NCBI GenBank assembly: GCA_034336665.1
Contig: CM067576.1
Location: forward strand, 14,065,385 to 14,129,384
From: Luscinia megarhynchos
Lineage: Eukaryota > Chordata > Aves > Passeriformes > Turdidae
Length of the DNA stretch: 64,000 nucleotides
Reading direction: 5' to 3'
A model generated the notes under the pieces. It worked only from the letters and a program-made list of their open reading frames with translations, searched no databases and was not told the origin of the DNA. Within the stretch, counting starts at the first letter, position 1, and each line of letters opens with the position of its first letter. Positions 49,901 to 63,860 of this stretch are shown one piece after another. Both the position numbers and the translations under genes were made by a program.

Positions 49901-52900
49901 AAATTTAAGACACAGAGACAGATGCCTAAAACAGAAATCAGCAGACACCTTCTATAGTTTAAATTGTTTCCTGGCTACTTCGTGGCAGTCAAATAAATCC
50001 TTATTGCCAATTGTCACCCCAACACACTCCCTGTTCTTCAGCCTGAGGTTCCAGACCTTATCAGGGCTGCAGGTGAGTGCTATCAGCACAGGTGTAATCA
50101 GAGAATCTTAAGAGTGAAGCACCTGTTCATAAAGACTCCACAAAGAAGCTTTTCCTAAAATTCTCTTTAGAGCAGTCCTGCCCTCCTTACTCAAGCACAG
50201 CACTGCCAGTCAGCTGCAGATTAAACCAGGATGCACCATATGGAATTAGGGACAAACAGAACACAGTGCCTGCCACCATGAATCTGCCTGCCACAGTGAA
50301 CATAATGGAGAGGGCAAAAAGCACAACACAAATATTTCACTGCTATACTTGACTTTCAACCATTTCCTTTAACTCACCGGGAGAGATTATACACACACAT
50401 GCAAGAAAAGAGAGAACAAATCATTTAATTTAGCAGATTCTGTTCACATTCTCAGCTTACCACATATTTTTTCATCTAAGGCTTTAAAAAAAAATTCTTC
50501 AGCAGGTCAATCAAGAACTCTTTGTATTCTGCTCACTTTCATTGTTTTCAACTGTTTAAAAGGAAAAGAAAATATCCAATGCCAGTCAATCTAATTTTCT
50601 GTTCAAACTAAACTGTAGTATTGAGCAGCACTGCTACTCCTGTCAATCACCTTTTCTAACCTGAAGAAAAGCAAAAGGTACTGACTGACACCAAGTAAAA
50701 CTTCTTACATTCTATCCTCACAATCCAAAAGGCTTTGGGAGTTTAAAGTATCAAATCAGTGTCACTATGAGGTGTTTCTAAGAAGCAGGCAAAGAAACAA
50801 AAGCCACCAACCCAAACACTCAAGATTACCTCTCTTCATTTTAGATATGGCCCACAGGAAATTTCTAATCACAGGCACTGCCTGCCAGCTCCAAGGACAC
50901 ATTATGTCCAAGTCCATATTCTTTTTTAATTATATGAGTGAATAATCATGCCTCACTTGAACTTGAAAAGGTAGGGATTTAAATATAAAACAAAAAAAAT
51001 ACAGTTTTAACTTCATATTTTCTGAAACAAATATTTCTTTTCTGACAAAAGAAGATGAGTTGAGAGTTCCTGAACTGTTTTGTCTTTTCTCCATGGGCAC
51101 CTACCTACCTACCTATCATTCATCTTTTCAGTAATTCAGGTTGTGAATCTCCAGAGAAAGTGATGAACCAATTCTTCTGAGTTTAACAAAAAAAAATGTA
51201 GCCAATAAAGGATAAACATTATATTTGTTATTTTATACATAAATATGGTGTATATAAAGCCATAAATTCTATGATTGAGAAAATAATTTAATCCAGTCAC
51301 CCTGAAATAATATTTGGGCCATATATATTCTGCCCACATTTGCAAGTTTACTATTTATTATTTTAAAGTGGCAGCTTGTCTTGTCAATGCTGATCGTCAG
51401 AATCAACTCTGATATTCTTGCAGCATGTTCTCACACATTGCTTAGGCCCATTTTGCAAAGTTTAAGCTCCTAAAACCATCTGTGGTGGATGCTGCAGTCA
51501 TTGTTCAGCGGGTTTGTGCAGGGCTGGTGTGAGCTCTCAGTCCCAGCACTGCCTCCTGCAGAAATTCTCCAGCATTTACTGGTGGTCTCTGGTACACAAG
51601 ACTCCTCTAAAAAGGAATGCTGTTCATTCTGTCAAAAGAGACAAAATGTGCACCACAAACACTCCATTAGCAGTTATTTAAACAACTCAGCTGCATATTT
51701 CATGCCTTTCACCTGACCTTGCCCCTCTGGTCTGTGGTATGGAAGGGCATTGGGTGTCTTTAGTCCACAACTGTCCCTGCAATATCTACTCAGTTCAGCC
51801 ATGGTACTGAAAATTCACATATCTTCCTCTAGATGAAATATATCCCACGTAGAGAATGAAGTTAGTGGCATTATCTGTTTTTTATGGCCTCATATGCTTT
51901 ACACTTAACATTACTGCTTGGTGCCCATTTCAGTGATTGATTCAATCAGGAGTGTGTGCTGTGGAGCACTATGTCTGATGAGCATATTCCTGCACGAGCT
52001 GAGGAACATCTACCGAGAAATTGCCTCAGTGAGAAGAAACAGAAAACCAGTGAACACACACACATCCAAAGATATAAATTTTAACAGTAATTGAATCAGT
52101 TATGCTACATTTAAATACATATTCATAAAAACATCTGCAGGTGCTGTCAAATTCTCATGGAAATTCAGAATGCATTTCTTGAGTGATTATAAGGCATATA
52201 GATTTGAAAATGTTGAGAAATGTAAGAAGAATAAATAGAGTGAAGTGAAAAGAAAGTGGCAAATCTCATTCTTGGTCAGAGTGAGTGGGGCTGCTGAATT
52301 CCACTGCATCTTTCACTATCCTTTTCCTGACCCTTACACAAAGGACACACCTTTGGAATAGCCACCAAATTGTCTACCTAGACATATCAGGGCTTTCATT
52401 AAATGGCTACATGTACAAGCAGTACACCAGACCTGCATTACCTGCTCCAACTAATCTAAAACCATTTAAATGAAGCATTTCTTTGAGGAAGAGCAACTAA
52501 ATATACTTTCACTATGCTCTTAAAACTATAGAAAATTCACAAAAGTAAAGACTGAAACAAAGGTGTCCCACTCCTCCCTCCCCTTTGAAATCTGTCAGAC
52601 AGCATAATATTCCCTTCTGCAGCCTGAATTTTCACCTACAGAGAACTTCCTTCACAGCATCAGAATTACATTTATTGGTGTGATTCCTGACCTGCAAAGC
52701 AGACCAAAATTAAATGCTTCCAAAGCTCACATTAATTAGGCCTGGAGACACTTCCATAAGTTGTGATTTAGCAAATATTCTGCACCTGCAAATAAGATAT
52801 GTGTTTGGGGAATATTATGTTTAGGCAAGATATTTTAGCTGCCTGGCAATACAGGTTGATCTGTATTAACTGCTGTCTTCTCAGAACTGGGTGTAAGTCA

Positions 52901-52955
52901 TGTCCTGATGTTCTGCTCTGGAAACAAAGAGAACCTGCTCCTTTTCTAAAATAAG
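46910..52955. other. AT-rich non-coding stretch
   Basis: There is no supported gene. A 67-codon plus-strand ORF at 47775-47978 ends on a TAA that overlaps an AATAAA. It is attractive as a 3' end but has no good acceptor in phase with the exon-like block at 46400-46905. (ACCT)4 occurs at 51099-51114. Confidence 0.4.
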
Positions 52956-52959
52956 GCTG

Positions 52960-53160
52960 TGTGAGGTTAGATTTCTGGTGCTTTAGGTATTAACTTAGAT
53001 GAGCAAAGTAGTTAATAGTTGTTAAAAAGTTTTATTGTAGAGGTGCATTAGTTTTAAAAGCAAAGTTATAGACATTAAATTTATGTTAAGTTTTGGTATA
53101 AAGTTTTAGAGATAAGCAGAAGCTGCTTTTGGAGGTTTTGGTGGGGTTGATGTTACTGGG
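52960..53160 (+). other. C-poor, G/T-rich segment
   Basis: About 200 bases on the plus strand contain only some 14 C residues, while G and T are abundant, a clear strand asymmetry against the surrounding DNA. It begins TGTGAGGTTAG, reminiscent of an LTR start, but no matching end or target duplication is found. The origin is undetermined: an old LTR U3 region, a DNA-edited element or transcription-linked skew are all possible. Confidence 0.5.
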
Positions 53161-56100
53161 CAGCTCTTGTTTTCTTCTCAGGTGTTGATGATGGTGGTGA
53201 GCAAAGTGTAGTAAAAGTAGAATGGTAAAAGAAATGGCAAAGAGTACCAGCTCTCCCCAATGCATGTTTTCATATAGAATTTTTTAAAATAAGCTAAGAT
53301 ACAAACTTGGACTACTACTTTTTAACTTATTAGAATTTTAGCTTCTTAACACACTAGGTTACATATAAAGTATGCATATGGTCTATTTTGTTCTATCTGA
53401 AAAATGTAAGCAATAATTTTACTATAGTTTTATTATGATTAAAAACTATGTTCTTGGAGCCTCCACTGAAAGACAAGCTGGGCTCTTGAAGGCTGCTCAG
53501 GGCCATGAGCAGGTGTGGGCAGCAAGAAATGACGTGGACTTATTTAGGGAGCCTGTACACCTCTGGCTTTTCAGGAGAAGTCTTGCACATGCTATGCAAT
53601 AATTGTGGCCTGGCAAAGCAGGTACCAGGCTCCATTGCCAGGCAGAGGCAGCTGTAACAAAATGCAAGTAGGGTGACAAGGATCTGTTTTGGCAAACTAA
53701 AATAAACATCATTAAAAACAAGTTCCTGGGCCAGGTGAAAATTAGTACAGTAGAGAAAAAAAAGAGGAAAGGTGCAACAAAAGGTCACAATTCAATTTAT
53801 TCCCTGCCCTAAGCACTACCACAAGAGAAAGTCCTGGGCACTGCTTGACTACATCACACTCTGAAAGCATTTGTTAATGCCTGGTTAATGACTGGTATTT
53901 CATACAGAGGCAGCTGACATTGCTTTACATCTTCTAAACGCTTTCCTGGGGGATGCTAACCTGTGATGCCCTGCAGTGCTGCTGGCCCTGCAGAGGGGTG
54001 GGCAGATGGTCACTGGGGATCAGGCACTGCAGAGCCAGGGTGAGCTCAGCCCTGCCCACCGCAGAGGCAAACTGGAGTCAGCATTCAGCCTTTTGAAATA
54101 TGACTGCTCTCTCCTCCTAACTCTAATTAGCACAGTTCAGTGCCTTAAATGAAGTGACCTAATAGGTTCAGACCTGTTTTCTAGACATCAGCCTTCCAGT
54201 GAAAATCTTTAGTCTTCCTTATAGCCCAGTTTGTTCTCCACTTTCCTGCAAGGCTTGTAGTTTACAGAACTAATTTCTCTGTTAGGATCCCACCACAGGA
54301 CAGGGTACAACAGTAAGACAAGCAGAGATTCAGGCTGCCCTGGATAGTAATGTAGCAGACCTAGGTAATGAACCCAGGCTCAGGATATTAGAGAGACATT
54401 TGAGTTTACATCTGACATGTAAGCAATGATTCAAACTGTTTTGTCACCCAGGTTACCACAGTATATGATACATAATTGAAATAATGTTGCATTTGTAATA
54501 TAAATTAGGGGGGGAAAGTACGCTGAAAATCAGGGCTAATTCTAATTTCTGAATATCCTTAGGCTGAAAAGACAAGCAGCATGCAAATTTAGACCATTAA
54601 ATTAATTTCATTGATTTTGCAGTATGCTTCTGTCAACTCAATGTGTCTCCTATCTATACACTGGAAAGAAAAATAATTAGTAATTGCCTTTATTACTTCC
54701 TGAGTTTTCCTACCTTGCACTGAGCCTGTATTACCTAGGTAATTCTTGCTCAGAATAAGCTCTTGGAAATAGGACATCTGTCCTAACTTCATCTATACAC
54801 ACAAGTATTTGCCAGTAGAAAAGAACCAGGTTAGTAGAATATAATTACTTATTAAGCAGGAAAGGCTTTATTTTTTAACCAGAAATTACATCTTATGAAT
54901 GGATATTACATAAAATGTGAAACTACATAAAATGCTAAGTAACATGTTTTCTTTATAATGCTCAGTGCATTCCCTACATGACTGACAAGCTGGCTGCATG
55001 CACATGAATTTTTTTTTAGAGAGATTACAGGTATTCATGTCTATGGACCATCCAAGATGAAATCAACAGACAGAATTGCTTCACCTCCCCCTGGCAGTTT
55101 TTAATTAAAACAGTCAATGTTTAGGAGCAGGTACTCTGTTACCTTATAATAGCTGAAGCCTTAGGACTTGTAACAAACTGTGGAAAAAATTAATTCCTTT
55201 TCCTAAAATGAAGGGAATTGATGTTTCAATACAAAAAGAAAACATGATAACAGCTAAATAATTAATTAAAATAATGCTGAATGATAACAGTAGAAAAATC
55301 ACAAGCATGACACAAAGAAAAAATAAGATATTGGGTCTCAATGGAGAGAAATTTACTCTTCTAACAAAGGACAGAAACTCCAAGCAGAAAATGAGGAGAA
55401 ATGTTGTTAACTTGTAGATTTTTGCTGTAGATGAAGTCAGCTGATTGAAGCTGCACTGACTTGCATCCCTCCCAAGCTAACAGCCAGAACGTATCCAGCA
55501 TTTGATTACAACACTGACAGGCACTGAGCTCATATGAGCTGCTTCTCCTGCCCCTGGCACTGATGGAACTCCAGAAGATTCACTGTAGTTATTCTCACTT
55601 CATAGGTGAACAGGTGTGAGCAGGAGGATTTTTTATTGTTTTTTCCATGTGTTGTGTATGCTATAATAGGTACTTATTTATTCCATCAAAACACTTTGCA
55701 TAATTTTTGGGTGATGACTTGCCAGAAGTTTGGAAATCTGGCAATGCAACTCAACAAAAAAAAGTGGAAGATACAGAAAAAATAGTTATGAACTGTAAAA
55801 TGCTGAGCTAGGTGCATGGCAAGAACTAGAACCCAGCCTTGTGCATAACGAAAGGAAACCATTAGATTATTTTGAATTAGTAACTAAAAAGTTAATTTCT
55901 TACATTCCTAAAAAAAAAATAAAAATAAAAAATCAAAATGCATCAAACTAATCTGATTCAATTAGGCACTTGGATTTGTGCCTTTCCTGAATCTGAAATT
56001 TTCTGCTAAATATTTATTTTCTCTTTCTCTACCCTCTACCTCCTGATCAGAAATCACATCTCTGTGAAGACTTTAGGGTATAAGAAAATCAGTCCATAAG

Positions 56101-58924
56101 GCCAGTGTCTCACATGTGAGGAATGAACTACATCCTCTTCTTCACATGTTGGCTCCATTAATTGACACAGTACTGGATAATAACAATGCACTAATAGCTC
56201 TAAATGTGGTTTTAATGGAAATGGAAATGTGGCAAGCATTACAGTAATAAAGAGAAATGGAAAAAGATTTATGCAGTAACAATAAATATTAAAAGGAAAG
56301 CAGAATTGAAGACCCCAGTTATGATTCTGACCATTCAATACCAATCTCTTAAATTTTTTTAATGAGGTCAGTTTTAACATGCCATTGAGATACATACACA
56401 TTCCTGGGGAATGCTTATAGGAGCTTACAGCTGGAAATGGATGAACCAAATCCACACACAATACATCTTTTCCACATTTTATTCTATTATTGGAGTCAAT
56501 TCTGACTGCAAAGTTCTACAATACCTAGGATTTGGTTTTTTTATTTTGCTTTGGTGTGGTTTTCAAAAATTTATTTAATTTGAATATGATTACAATAATC
56601 ATCGGCCCTTTAACTCATTGTTAAGAAACTAATGACATCATCTTTTCCTGCTTCTCTTTGAGGTGACTAAGCATTTTTAAAATTAACTAGTCTGACTTGT
56701 ACATTCAACTACCTAGAAATTATAGAGGATCATTCTAAGCAGCTGGAGAACAGCAGTGTGTGTATAAATTCACTTTCTTGGTAAGACACAGCCATCCAAC
56801 TTCATCACTGAGAAGAGAAACCAAACACTTCAAACCAGATATTTGATTTCAAATTCCAGTGATTTTTTTTAAATTTTTTTTAAATACAAATAGAGTAAAA
56901 CTCACAAATATCTAAAAAGATGTCTGGAGATATGTTCTACAAAAATTTAAATTAGCACTACTTAAATACAATAATAGGTGCCCAAGACTAGGGCTACCAT
57001 ACAAGAACCTGACTTTATTTTGAGCAGTATCTTGTTTCTTCAGAGATCTAATTAAATCACTGGGACTATCATGCAAGTAAAGCTATGCCCACTTGATCCT
57101 TCATTACAAGACCACCTCATATTCACTTAACTAAATTGTTTTGAATGTAATATTTTTCTTCATTACATCACTGCATTTAACTTTCTAAGATATTTAAACC
57201 TGCAAGGGTAAGAAATGAAGATAACAGCTTGGCTCTAAGATATCTTTTTAATGCATGCATGTCCTTTTATGCATAAAACCTTTAAGTTAGTTTATGTGTG
57301 ATAATAAATTAAGATTCAGTTCATAGAAGTACTTATAACTGCTTCTTATTTCCTTCTTTCCTCCAGATTCTACTGAAGAACCTCAACTATTTTGTTCTTT
57401 ACATACAAACACATCAGAAAAGCAAAATTCTGGAATAAACTAATGCAGAAATAAGGCAGAAGTGCTGTGATAAAGATCATAAAACAAGTCACTGGGAAAT
57501 CAGAAAACCAAGCCACATTTGCAGATCTAGTTTTTCAGCTGGCATGTAAAAGCATAGTTCTAAACAAGTGTAACCCCAGCTAAGAAGCCACCTCCTCTGA
57601 ATGAACCATTCAACCCTACTCTCTGCTGAATAATTGTGCAAGACATATAAATGAAATTTGTGTCGTGCTATCAAGTATTATACAATCTAGTATGCATAAT
57701 TTGAAGTGTCTTGATTTTTAACAAACTGCAGTCTTCTATCAGGACTGAAAATGTGAAAAATTAGCCACTGGAGAAAAGAGATGAATATTGTCATAAGAAA
57801 AAATTACTTATCCTGAAGGCCAACACAGAGTCAGAGCCTCATTTGAAAATTACTGCACTAGTCATTCTATGAAAAAATACTCTACTTCAAGTAACTATTT
57901 CTACATTGGAACACTGGTATGTTCACTGGGTGGAATCTAAACAAGGATCCATGTACTACTGTGTTTGGTCTCCTGTTGTAACATTTGGAGTGAAGACATA
58001 AGACCAATACATAGATCACAATTACAGAAAGATCCAAGAACACAGGGAATTTCAATGTAATTATTACTTTCAGTAGTTGGTAAGCTTTAATGTAACCAAT
58101 ATAACTGTAAAATGCTTCATCACATCTATCCTTCCTCAAATTTTACATACTTTAGACTTAATGATACATGATGTCAAAGAACTCCATCAATTCATTCTAA
58201 ATGCAGTAGTTTTACAAAAAAAAACCCCATAAAGTCAAAATTAACTTATGTACAGCAATTGGAAGCATCACTGTGAAGATATGAGCTACCTCCTAAATGC
58301 AAATCAAATTCAGAATATTGTTTTAGTTTAAAAAGAAAAAATCAATACCTGAAATATAGTGTGGATGGGCTACACTTGATGCTGTTAGAGCAGAAGACAG
58401 AGTGTGCAGATCTACTCAGATATTGAATAAATTTTAAGATTTTTTCAATATGTTATTACAGAAAGGGTAATTCAAGTACACTGTTTACAGGGAAATCAAT
58501 AAAAACCCATGCATTTGAGAAAAATGTTTTCCATCAAAATGAGAAATGTATGACTTGAAATAAATTTAAGAAGTTTCTTATTTCTCTCATTATCCTCCTT
58601 CTCTATTTTTCAGTCCAAGGAAGGCCAATTCTAGATGACAGACAATGAAATTTCTGTATTGATAAGGAGAAAAAAACCCTGATATCCTTCAATGTATTTG
58701 CCTAATTACATTGTATTTTTCCCAGAAAGTCAGTGTATTACTCAAATGCAATTGCTTGTGTCTGTATATTTGTCGTATATTTATTAGAATCTATGATACA
58801 AAACATTAGGTGAAGTAATATATTACAAAAGAAGAAAAAAACATGCTCCAAAACCATGATCCACTTCAATAATGAACTTGTGAGAGTTGAAGGAAGTGCC
58901 TGTTCCCCTTTTCTGAGCACTCAG
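53161..58924. other. non-coding stretch
   Basis: There is no supported gene. A GC-rich patch at 53930-54080 stands out from the AT-rich surroundings but has few CpGs and no exon structure. An A-rich tract lies at 55910-55933. The 135-codon minus-strand ORF at 56054-56461 has no recognisable content. Confidence 0.45.
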
Positions 58925-59080
58925 AAGGACACACCTGGAGAATTTTGTTCCATTTTGTGTCCCCAGATCCAAATGAGAAACTGAATTCAAGGAGAGGATA
59001 AATAAGATGCTTATGTGAGGGCACCACTTTCATTTAGCTCACAGAAAAGAAGCACCTGCAGGTGCTAAAGTTACAATGAG
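58925..59080 (+). mobile_element. degraded CR1 LINE fragment
   Basis: Plus-strand text runs parallel to the CR1 ORF2 region after the polymerase domain: CACACCTGGAG, then TTTTGTGTCCCCAGATCCAA, then GAGAGGATAAATAAGATGCTTATG, and finally CAATGAGGAAGG. The order and spacing match CR1, but there are many substitutions and small gaps, so the copy is old and non-coding. The limits are approximate. Confidence 0.5.
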
Positions 59081-59084
59081 GAAG

Positions 59085-62000
59085 GAAAATTCCAATTGAA
59101 TGTTGAAAAAAAAATCATAATGAGTACTGCTAAGTGCTTGGACAGATTGTCCAGACCCTGAAGAATATGAGTTACCTTAAAGGATAAGTTAAACAAACAG
59201 TTAAATAGGTTATCAAGTTAAAGAAATAGGAAAACAAGTTGTCAAGCTGATGAAAGAGAAACTTTCCATGAGAAAAAAACCCCAAACAACCAAACTGCCA
59301 GACTGTGGAAAAAGGTTAACAAAACCTGCTACTAAAACTATGCATGGAGCCCCTTTTTTCCAAACGGGATGTGCAAAAAAGACTGGTCTGGTATCCTGTG
59401 CTATACTGATCTGTATGTAAACAACATCCTATAACATTAAAGAGCAAAAACATTTCTAATATTTGTTCCGTGTACTCAGTCAATTCTGGTTATTTTGCCC
59501 CAAGGACTGGCTATAAAATCTGGATGAAACAGGCTTCACAATACCTTTGTGAGATACATATGAAATACTGTCCAAAATTAGCAGATGGTCAAACTAAAAA
59601 ATAGAGATTAAATACTGTTAAGCTGATCATAATATGAAGTAGAGCTGGGCAAGATATTTTACCAGAAGAGATGCAAACACAGATGGCAATTTTTAAAAAC
59701 AGATTTATGTTTGAACACATCAAATTAGGTGGCAGAACTTACTTTCAAATAAAAAAAACCCAAAACATTTAAGATTAAAAAGAAAGTGGATAAACGTCAA
59801 TCTGGCATGATGTCTGCCTTAACAACGTATCTTATTTTTGAAGGAAATAAAGGAAGTATAACATTCAGGGCTAAGGGGTAAAAATCCTTGGAAAGAAAGG
59901 AGGAAAGGAGTAAGATTCTTGGTAAGGAAGAATCTTTAACTTAATTTGACAACATGTTAGCTCTGCCCAAAGAGTTTTCCTTAGAATTCTTCTATGAAGG
60001 CAGTAAGCACCATCTCTTGGTACACTGAGATAAAATTCAAAATACTGTGGGGCTTGCCTAAAAAAATTCTACAGATTTGAAAGTTATAGTGAAACTAGAA
60101 TAAGCTACAAGGTAAACTAGAAAAACAAGGTAATCTTTCCTGCTTCAGAGATAGATCATAGAGAGATTTTCAATTATGAAGGCCATAAGTACAGATTTTC
60201 AACGAAAATAATTAAGATGCAAACAAAGTGGTTCTTGTCCTTGAAGCAAAATGTAATCACAGTCTTCCCAGCCTGCTTTTCTGGCTTTTTGATTTACAAA
60301 TATCCCTGGGTTTGTGCAATTTGATTAAAAGCTTACATGTAGATACATTATCCTCTTGCCAACACCTGCCTCTACTTGCACTGCCTATGATTCCTCCTGA
60401 CTGAGACTGAGCTGGAGATTTATTCAAGCAACATCTTGATGAGCACATCAGCTTCTGCATTTGCCACCTTCCACTCTCAGTTCCGTTCCACACACCCTGG
60501 CTTAGCCCTGAAGTAAACAATAATTTATTGTTTTCTTTCAGCAGTTCAATCACTGCAGTTAGAGCATTTCCTAAAAAGTAACAGACTAGCCAGGTTCCAA
60601 TAAAATGAAACACTGAGCTACTGCCTATTTCATGCAACTGTATGAAAATTAGAGGCAATAAAATTCATATGGTTTGCACACAAAAAGTTTCGTCCATCAG
60701 CAAAAAGGAAGCATTTCCTTGCTTGAATTTCTATTTTAAAAAATAATTTTTGGCTTTAATTCCCAATTTTCTGCTTGTCTGATGCAGATGACGCTCCCTT
60801 GAAAGAAATTCTGTAGCCTCACCTGTGAAACTTGAATTTTAAGATACATCTGCAATCACTTCTAATTATACAGGACATAAACATGATGAAATGTCACTGG
60901 ATGGAATTATAATACCATCTCACAAGATCATTACACTATGTTAGGGTTGGAATCAAATAAATGTTTTAATTCAGACCGATTCATGCAGAAATCCATTGCC
61001 TTCTGTATTCCTTGTTTTGTTCAGACTTTGCTTCATGCTTCACTCAGGGAGTATAGGTTCCCATAGGAGCATAACAGGATTTCAGAGCTGCTCTGGCTAA
61101 AACCATTACAGATACTGCAATCATCTTGCTCTGATACTGCTGATCCTTGTAAGCATTTGATCTTCTCCCTTTTGTAATACTGCAATCAACATGCAATATC
61201 CTAATGGTCTAATTAAGCAATGATGACTCAGCCAGGAGGCTTTCCTGGGAATTAATGACCTCTTGGGAGGAGCTGATGTCCCAAAACACAGCCCAGCACC
61301 ATTAACTTCGTTTGTTTATTGACTTTTAGGAAATGCTTCATGATGAGATTCCTATCTCTACTACAAGATGGAAGAATAAAATTTACTAAATATTTTAAGT
61401 TTCTCATTTTCAGCTAGAAAATTTCAGGCATGTCTAGAGAATTCATGATTCATACAATTCTTTAAATTGTGCTTCATGATTGTGTTGCTCACATCTGGGA
61501 TTTTAAAAGAGAAAGTATATAAATGTGCATTATTGAAACTTCAAGGTAAGAAAATGAAAATATTCAAAATCAATAAAGATGATGTGGTTGAACACTAAAG
61601 AACCACAGAAGCATTACAGAGGTGTATTTGGGCAAAGAGGATTACTGACAGAGACACAACTTGCTTCTGGTACTACACAAAGAGTACAAAACAGGATAAG
61701 GAGACCTGAAGGAATATTTTCATGACCCTCAAAGCTCACCTTTCTGTATCAGGGTTAAGCTTAATTTCTTGTTTACAACAACCCCATGAAGTGACATCTT
61801 GATTGCTGAATTAATTTTACACTGCATTTTGAGTTTTTAGTCTGATTTGAAAGCTATGAACATTCACAGAATGTATCTCCTGGTAGTGGTAAAGCTACTG
61901 AGAACATGGAGTGGTTTTAACCCCATGAGAACATGAGGGTTTATCACCCCAGTTTGTAAAATAAAATAAAATTGTTCTTCCAATTTTTCAAAATATCAGA

Positions 62001-63590
62001 ATTCCCATTCAAAAGAAAGTTGTAGATACCAAAATATTTTCAGTGATTGGACATGCAGCATCAAAAATTCCTGCTGAAGAGAAATTCCAAAGTGTACTTT
62101 TAAGCAACTCAGATGCTGTTCCATTTAAATTTTATTTTAAATAACATGGACAAGTCTTGCAATTTAGAAAGCCAAGTCTTAGTTCAGAGTTCTTAGCCAC
62201 CCAGTTCTGAGTTACAGAGACCAGTTTCTCAGCCTGAACCCAAGCCAACAATTATCACATCTTGGTGTGAAGAGTGAAATTCTGAAACTGTAAATTACTG
62301 ACACTGATGGGGGCAAGGGGGTGCTCAAGGATTGGGGATTCTGGAGTGTAAATTGTTTTTCATTATGGAGCTCAGGGAGGAAGAAGAGTTAGTTGAATCT
62401 TCTGTGCAAGTAGATTTACTGCTAGAGAAACATTTCTAAATAACATATTCATATTACCTGTACTAAAACTGAAACATTTTGAGCAGCAGTATAAATAACA
62501 GCATTAGTATCAGTCCTTTGTAAAAAAAAGGTTATTTTGACAGCTAAGTAAACAAACATCAGTGATGTTAAGGTATTCTCCCAGGCATCTCCACTTTCAT
62601 CTGAAAAATAAAAACTTCATCCAAAGCCAGTGAAAATAAAAAGATTATTTCTCTGAAACTGTTTTTTGATTATGGCATTAAATTAGAATATCATTCAAGA
62701 AGCATGTGTTTTACCTCAGAGCACTAAATTATTACAGCTGAAAAGAGGAATTTTTTGCCTAATAGGTTTCCAGTATATAACTGCTAAACTGCTTTTGCTC
62801 AACTCATAGGGAAAAGAATAGCATTATTTTAGACAGGAGAGAACATACAGGGAAGATAAGCTCCATGTAATCAATACGGTCACAACACTCCTGGCAGTTT
62901 CTTTTCTTTCCATTGTTCTTGTGTCAGACACCCTCTGACATGCTAACAATGGTTCTTAGTTACAATGTGGGGGGGAAATCCCTTATTCGGAGCTGCATAT
63001 ATTATTCTGTAATGCAATATCTTGGTAGAAGAGAAGAAATTAGGAGTAGAATTTTCACTGAAGATTTAGGTGGCTTGGTGACAAAATTCCATTGCAAAAA
63101 AAGCAAGGGGTTATCCCTTTTCCATATCTGTGCACATGCCACCAATACAGCCTCTCACTAGTGTCTTGCACACAGCTGCCTGCTTGTATAAAGTGTGTGC
63201 TTCTGGTTTTTATCATCAGCACTCAAATTTGGGCCACAAGCAGAGACTTCTAAAGGCCATTGCCAGCCCTGGATTACAGAACAAGCACTGTTCTGCGATG
63301 CTTACAAGGGTCCCACCTATTACATGCTGTGCAGTTAGCTGCAAACACTCCAGTTTTTCCAGCATAGCAGTTGACTTTTTCAAAGATGTCTGGCTGCTTA
63401 CTTGAATTAAAGTGAACTTTACAGAATATCACTGAAAGCACCATGAAACAGCACACTTATTTGTATCTTAGCCTGATGAATGCTAGCTGATCTCTCTAAA
63501 TCCCAGCACTTTAATAGCATAGCATAGGCATAGCACTAACAAAGAAGATTGTACACTTCAACTATTCTATTTAACTAATAAAACAAAGGA
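59085..63590. other. AT-rich non-coding stretch
   Basis: There is no supported gene. The 133-codon minus-strand ORF at 60257-60658 and shorter ones lack splice, promoter or family support. No further repeats are recognised. Confidence 0.45.
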
Positions 63591-63592
63591 AA

Positions 63593-63860
63593 TTAGCAGA
63601 CCATAATTAGCTGGGATCTTACTGGAGGTAAGAGAAGGCAATGAGAAGCTATTATTGCAAACGTGGAATATCGAACGGGTGGTTTTACAACACAGCAGAT
63701 GACATCATTACTCTCTCCAGATAAACGTCTCACTATTTGCCACATTAATGAGCCACAGGATGAAGATGCTCCTTGGAGCTCTATGAAAAGATCAATACAG
63801 AGAAAAGATGCTATGCAGGCTCTCTGGTTTGTTTGTAAAGATCCAGTCAATTGACTTAAG
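63593..63860. other. possible conserved block, overlapping ORFs on both strands
   Basis: A plus-strand ORF (63663-63854, 63 codons, including HINEPQDEDAPW) and a minus-strand ORF (63593-63850, 85 codons) overlap almost completely, so at most one can be coding. The block contains more CpGs (ACGTGG, TCGAACGG, AAACGTC) than its surroundings. A strong donor-like GGAG|GTAAGAG lies at 63629 on the plus strand. I recognise neither peptide. A conserved non-coding element is an equally good reading. Confidence 0.2.

Noticed and set aside
52960..53792. Possible full LTR from TGTGAGG to TCACA
   Set aside because: The flanking hexamers do not match and no recognised LTR core lies inside.
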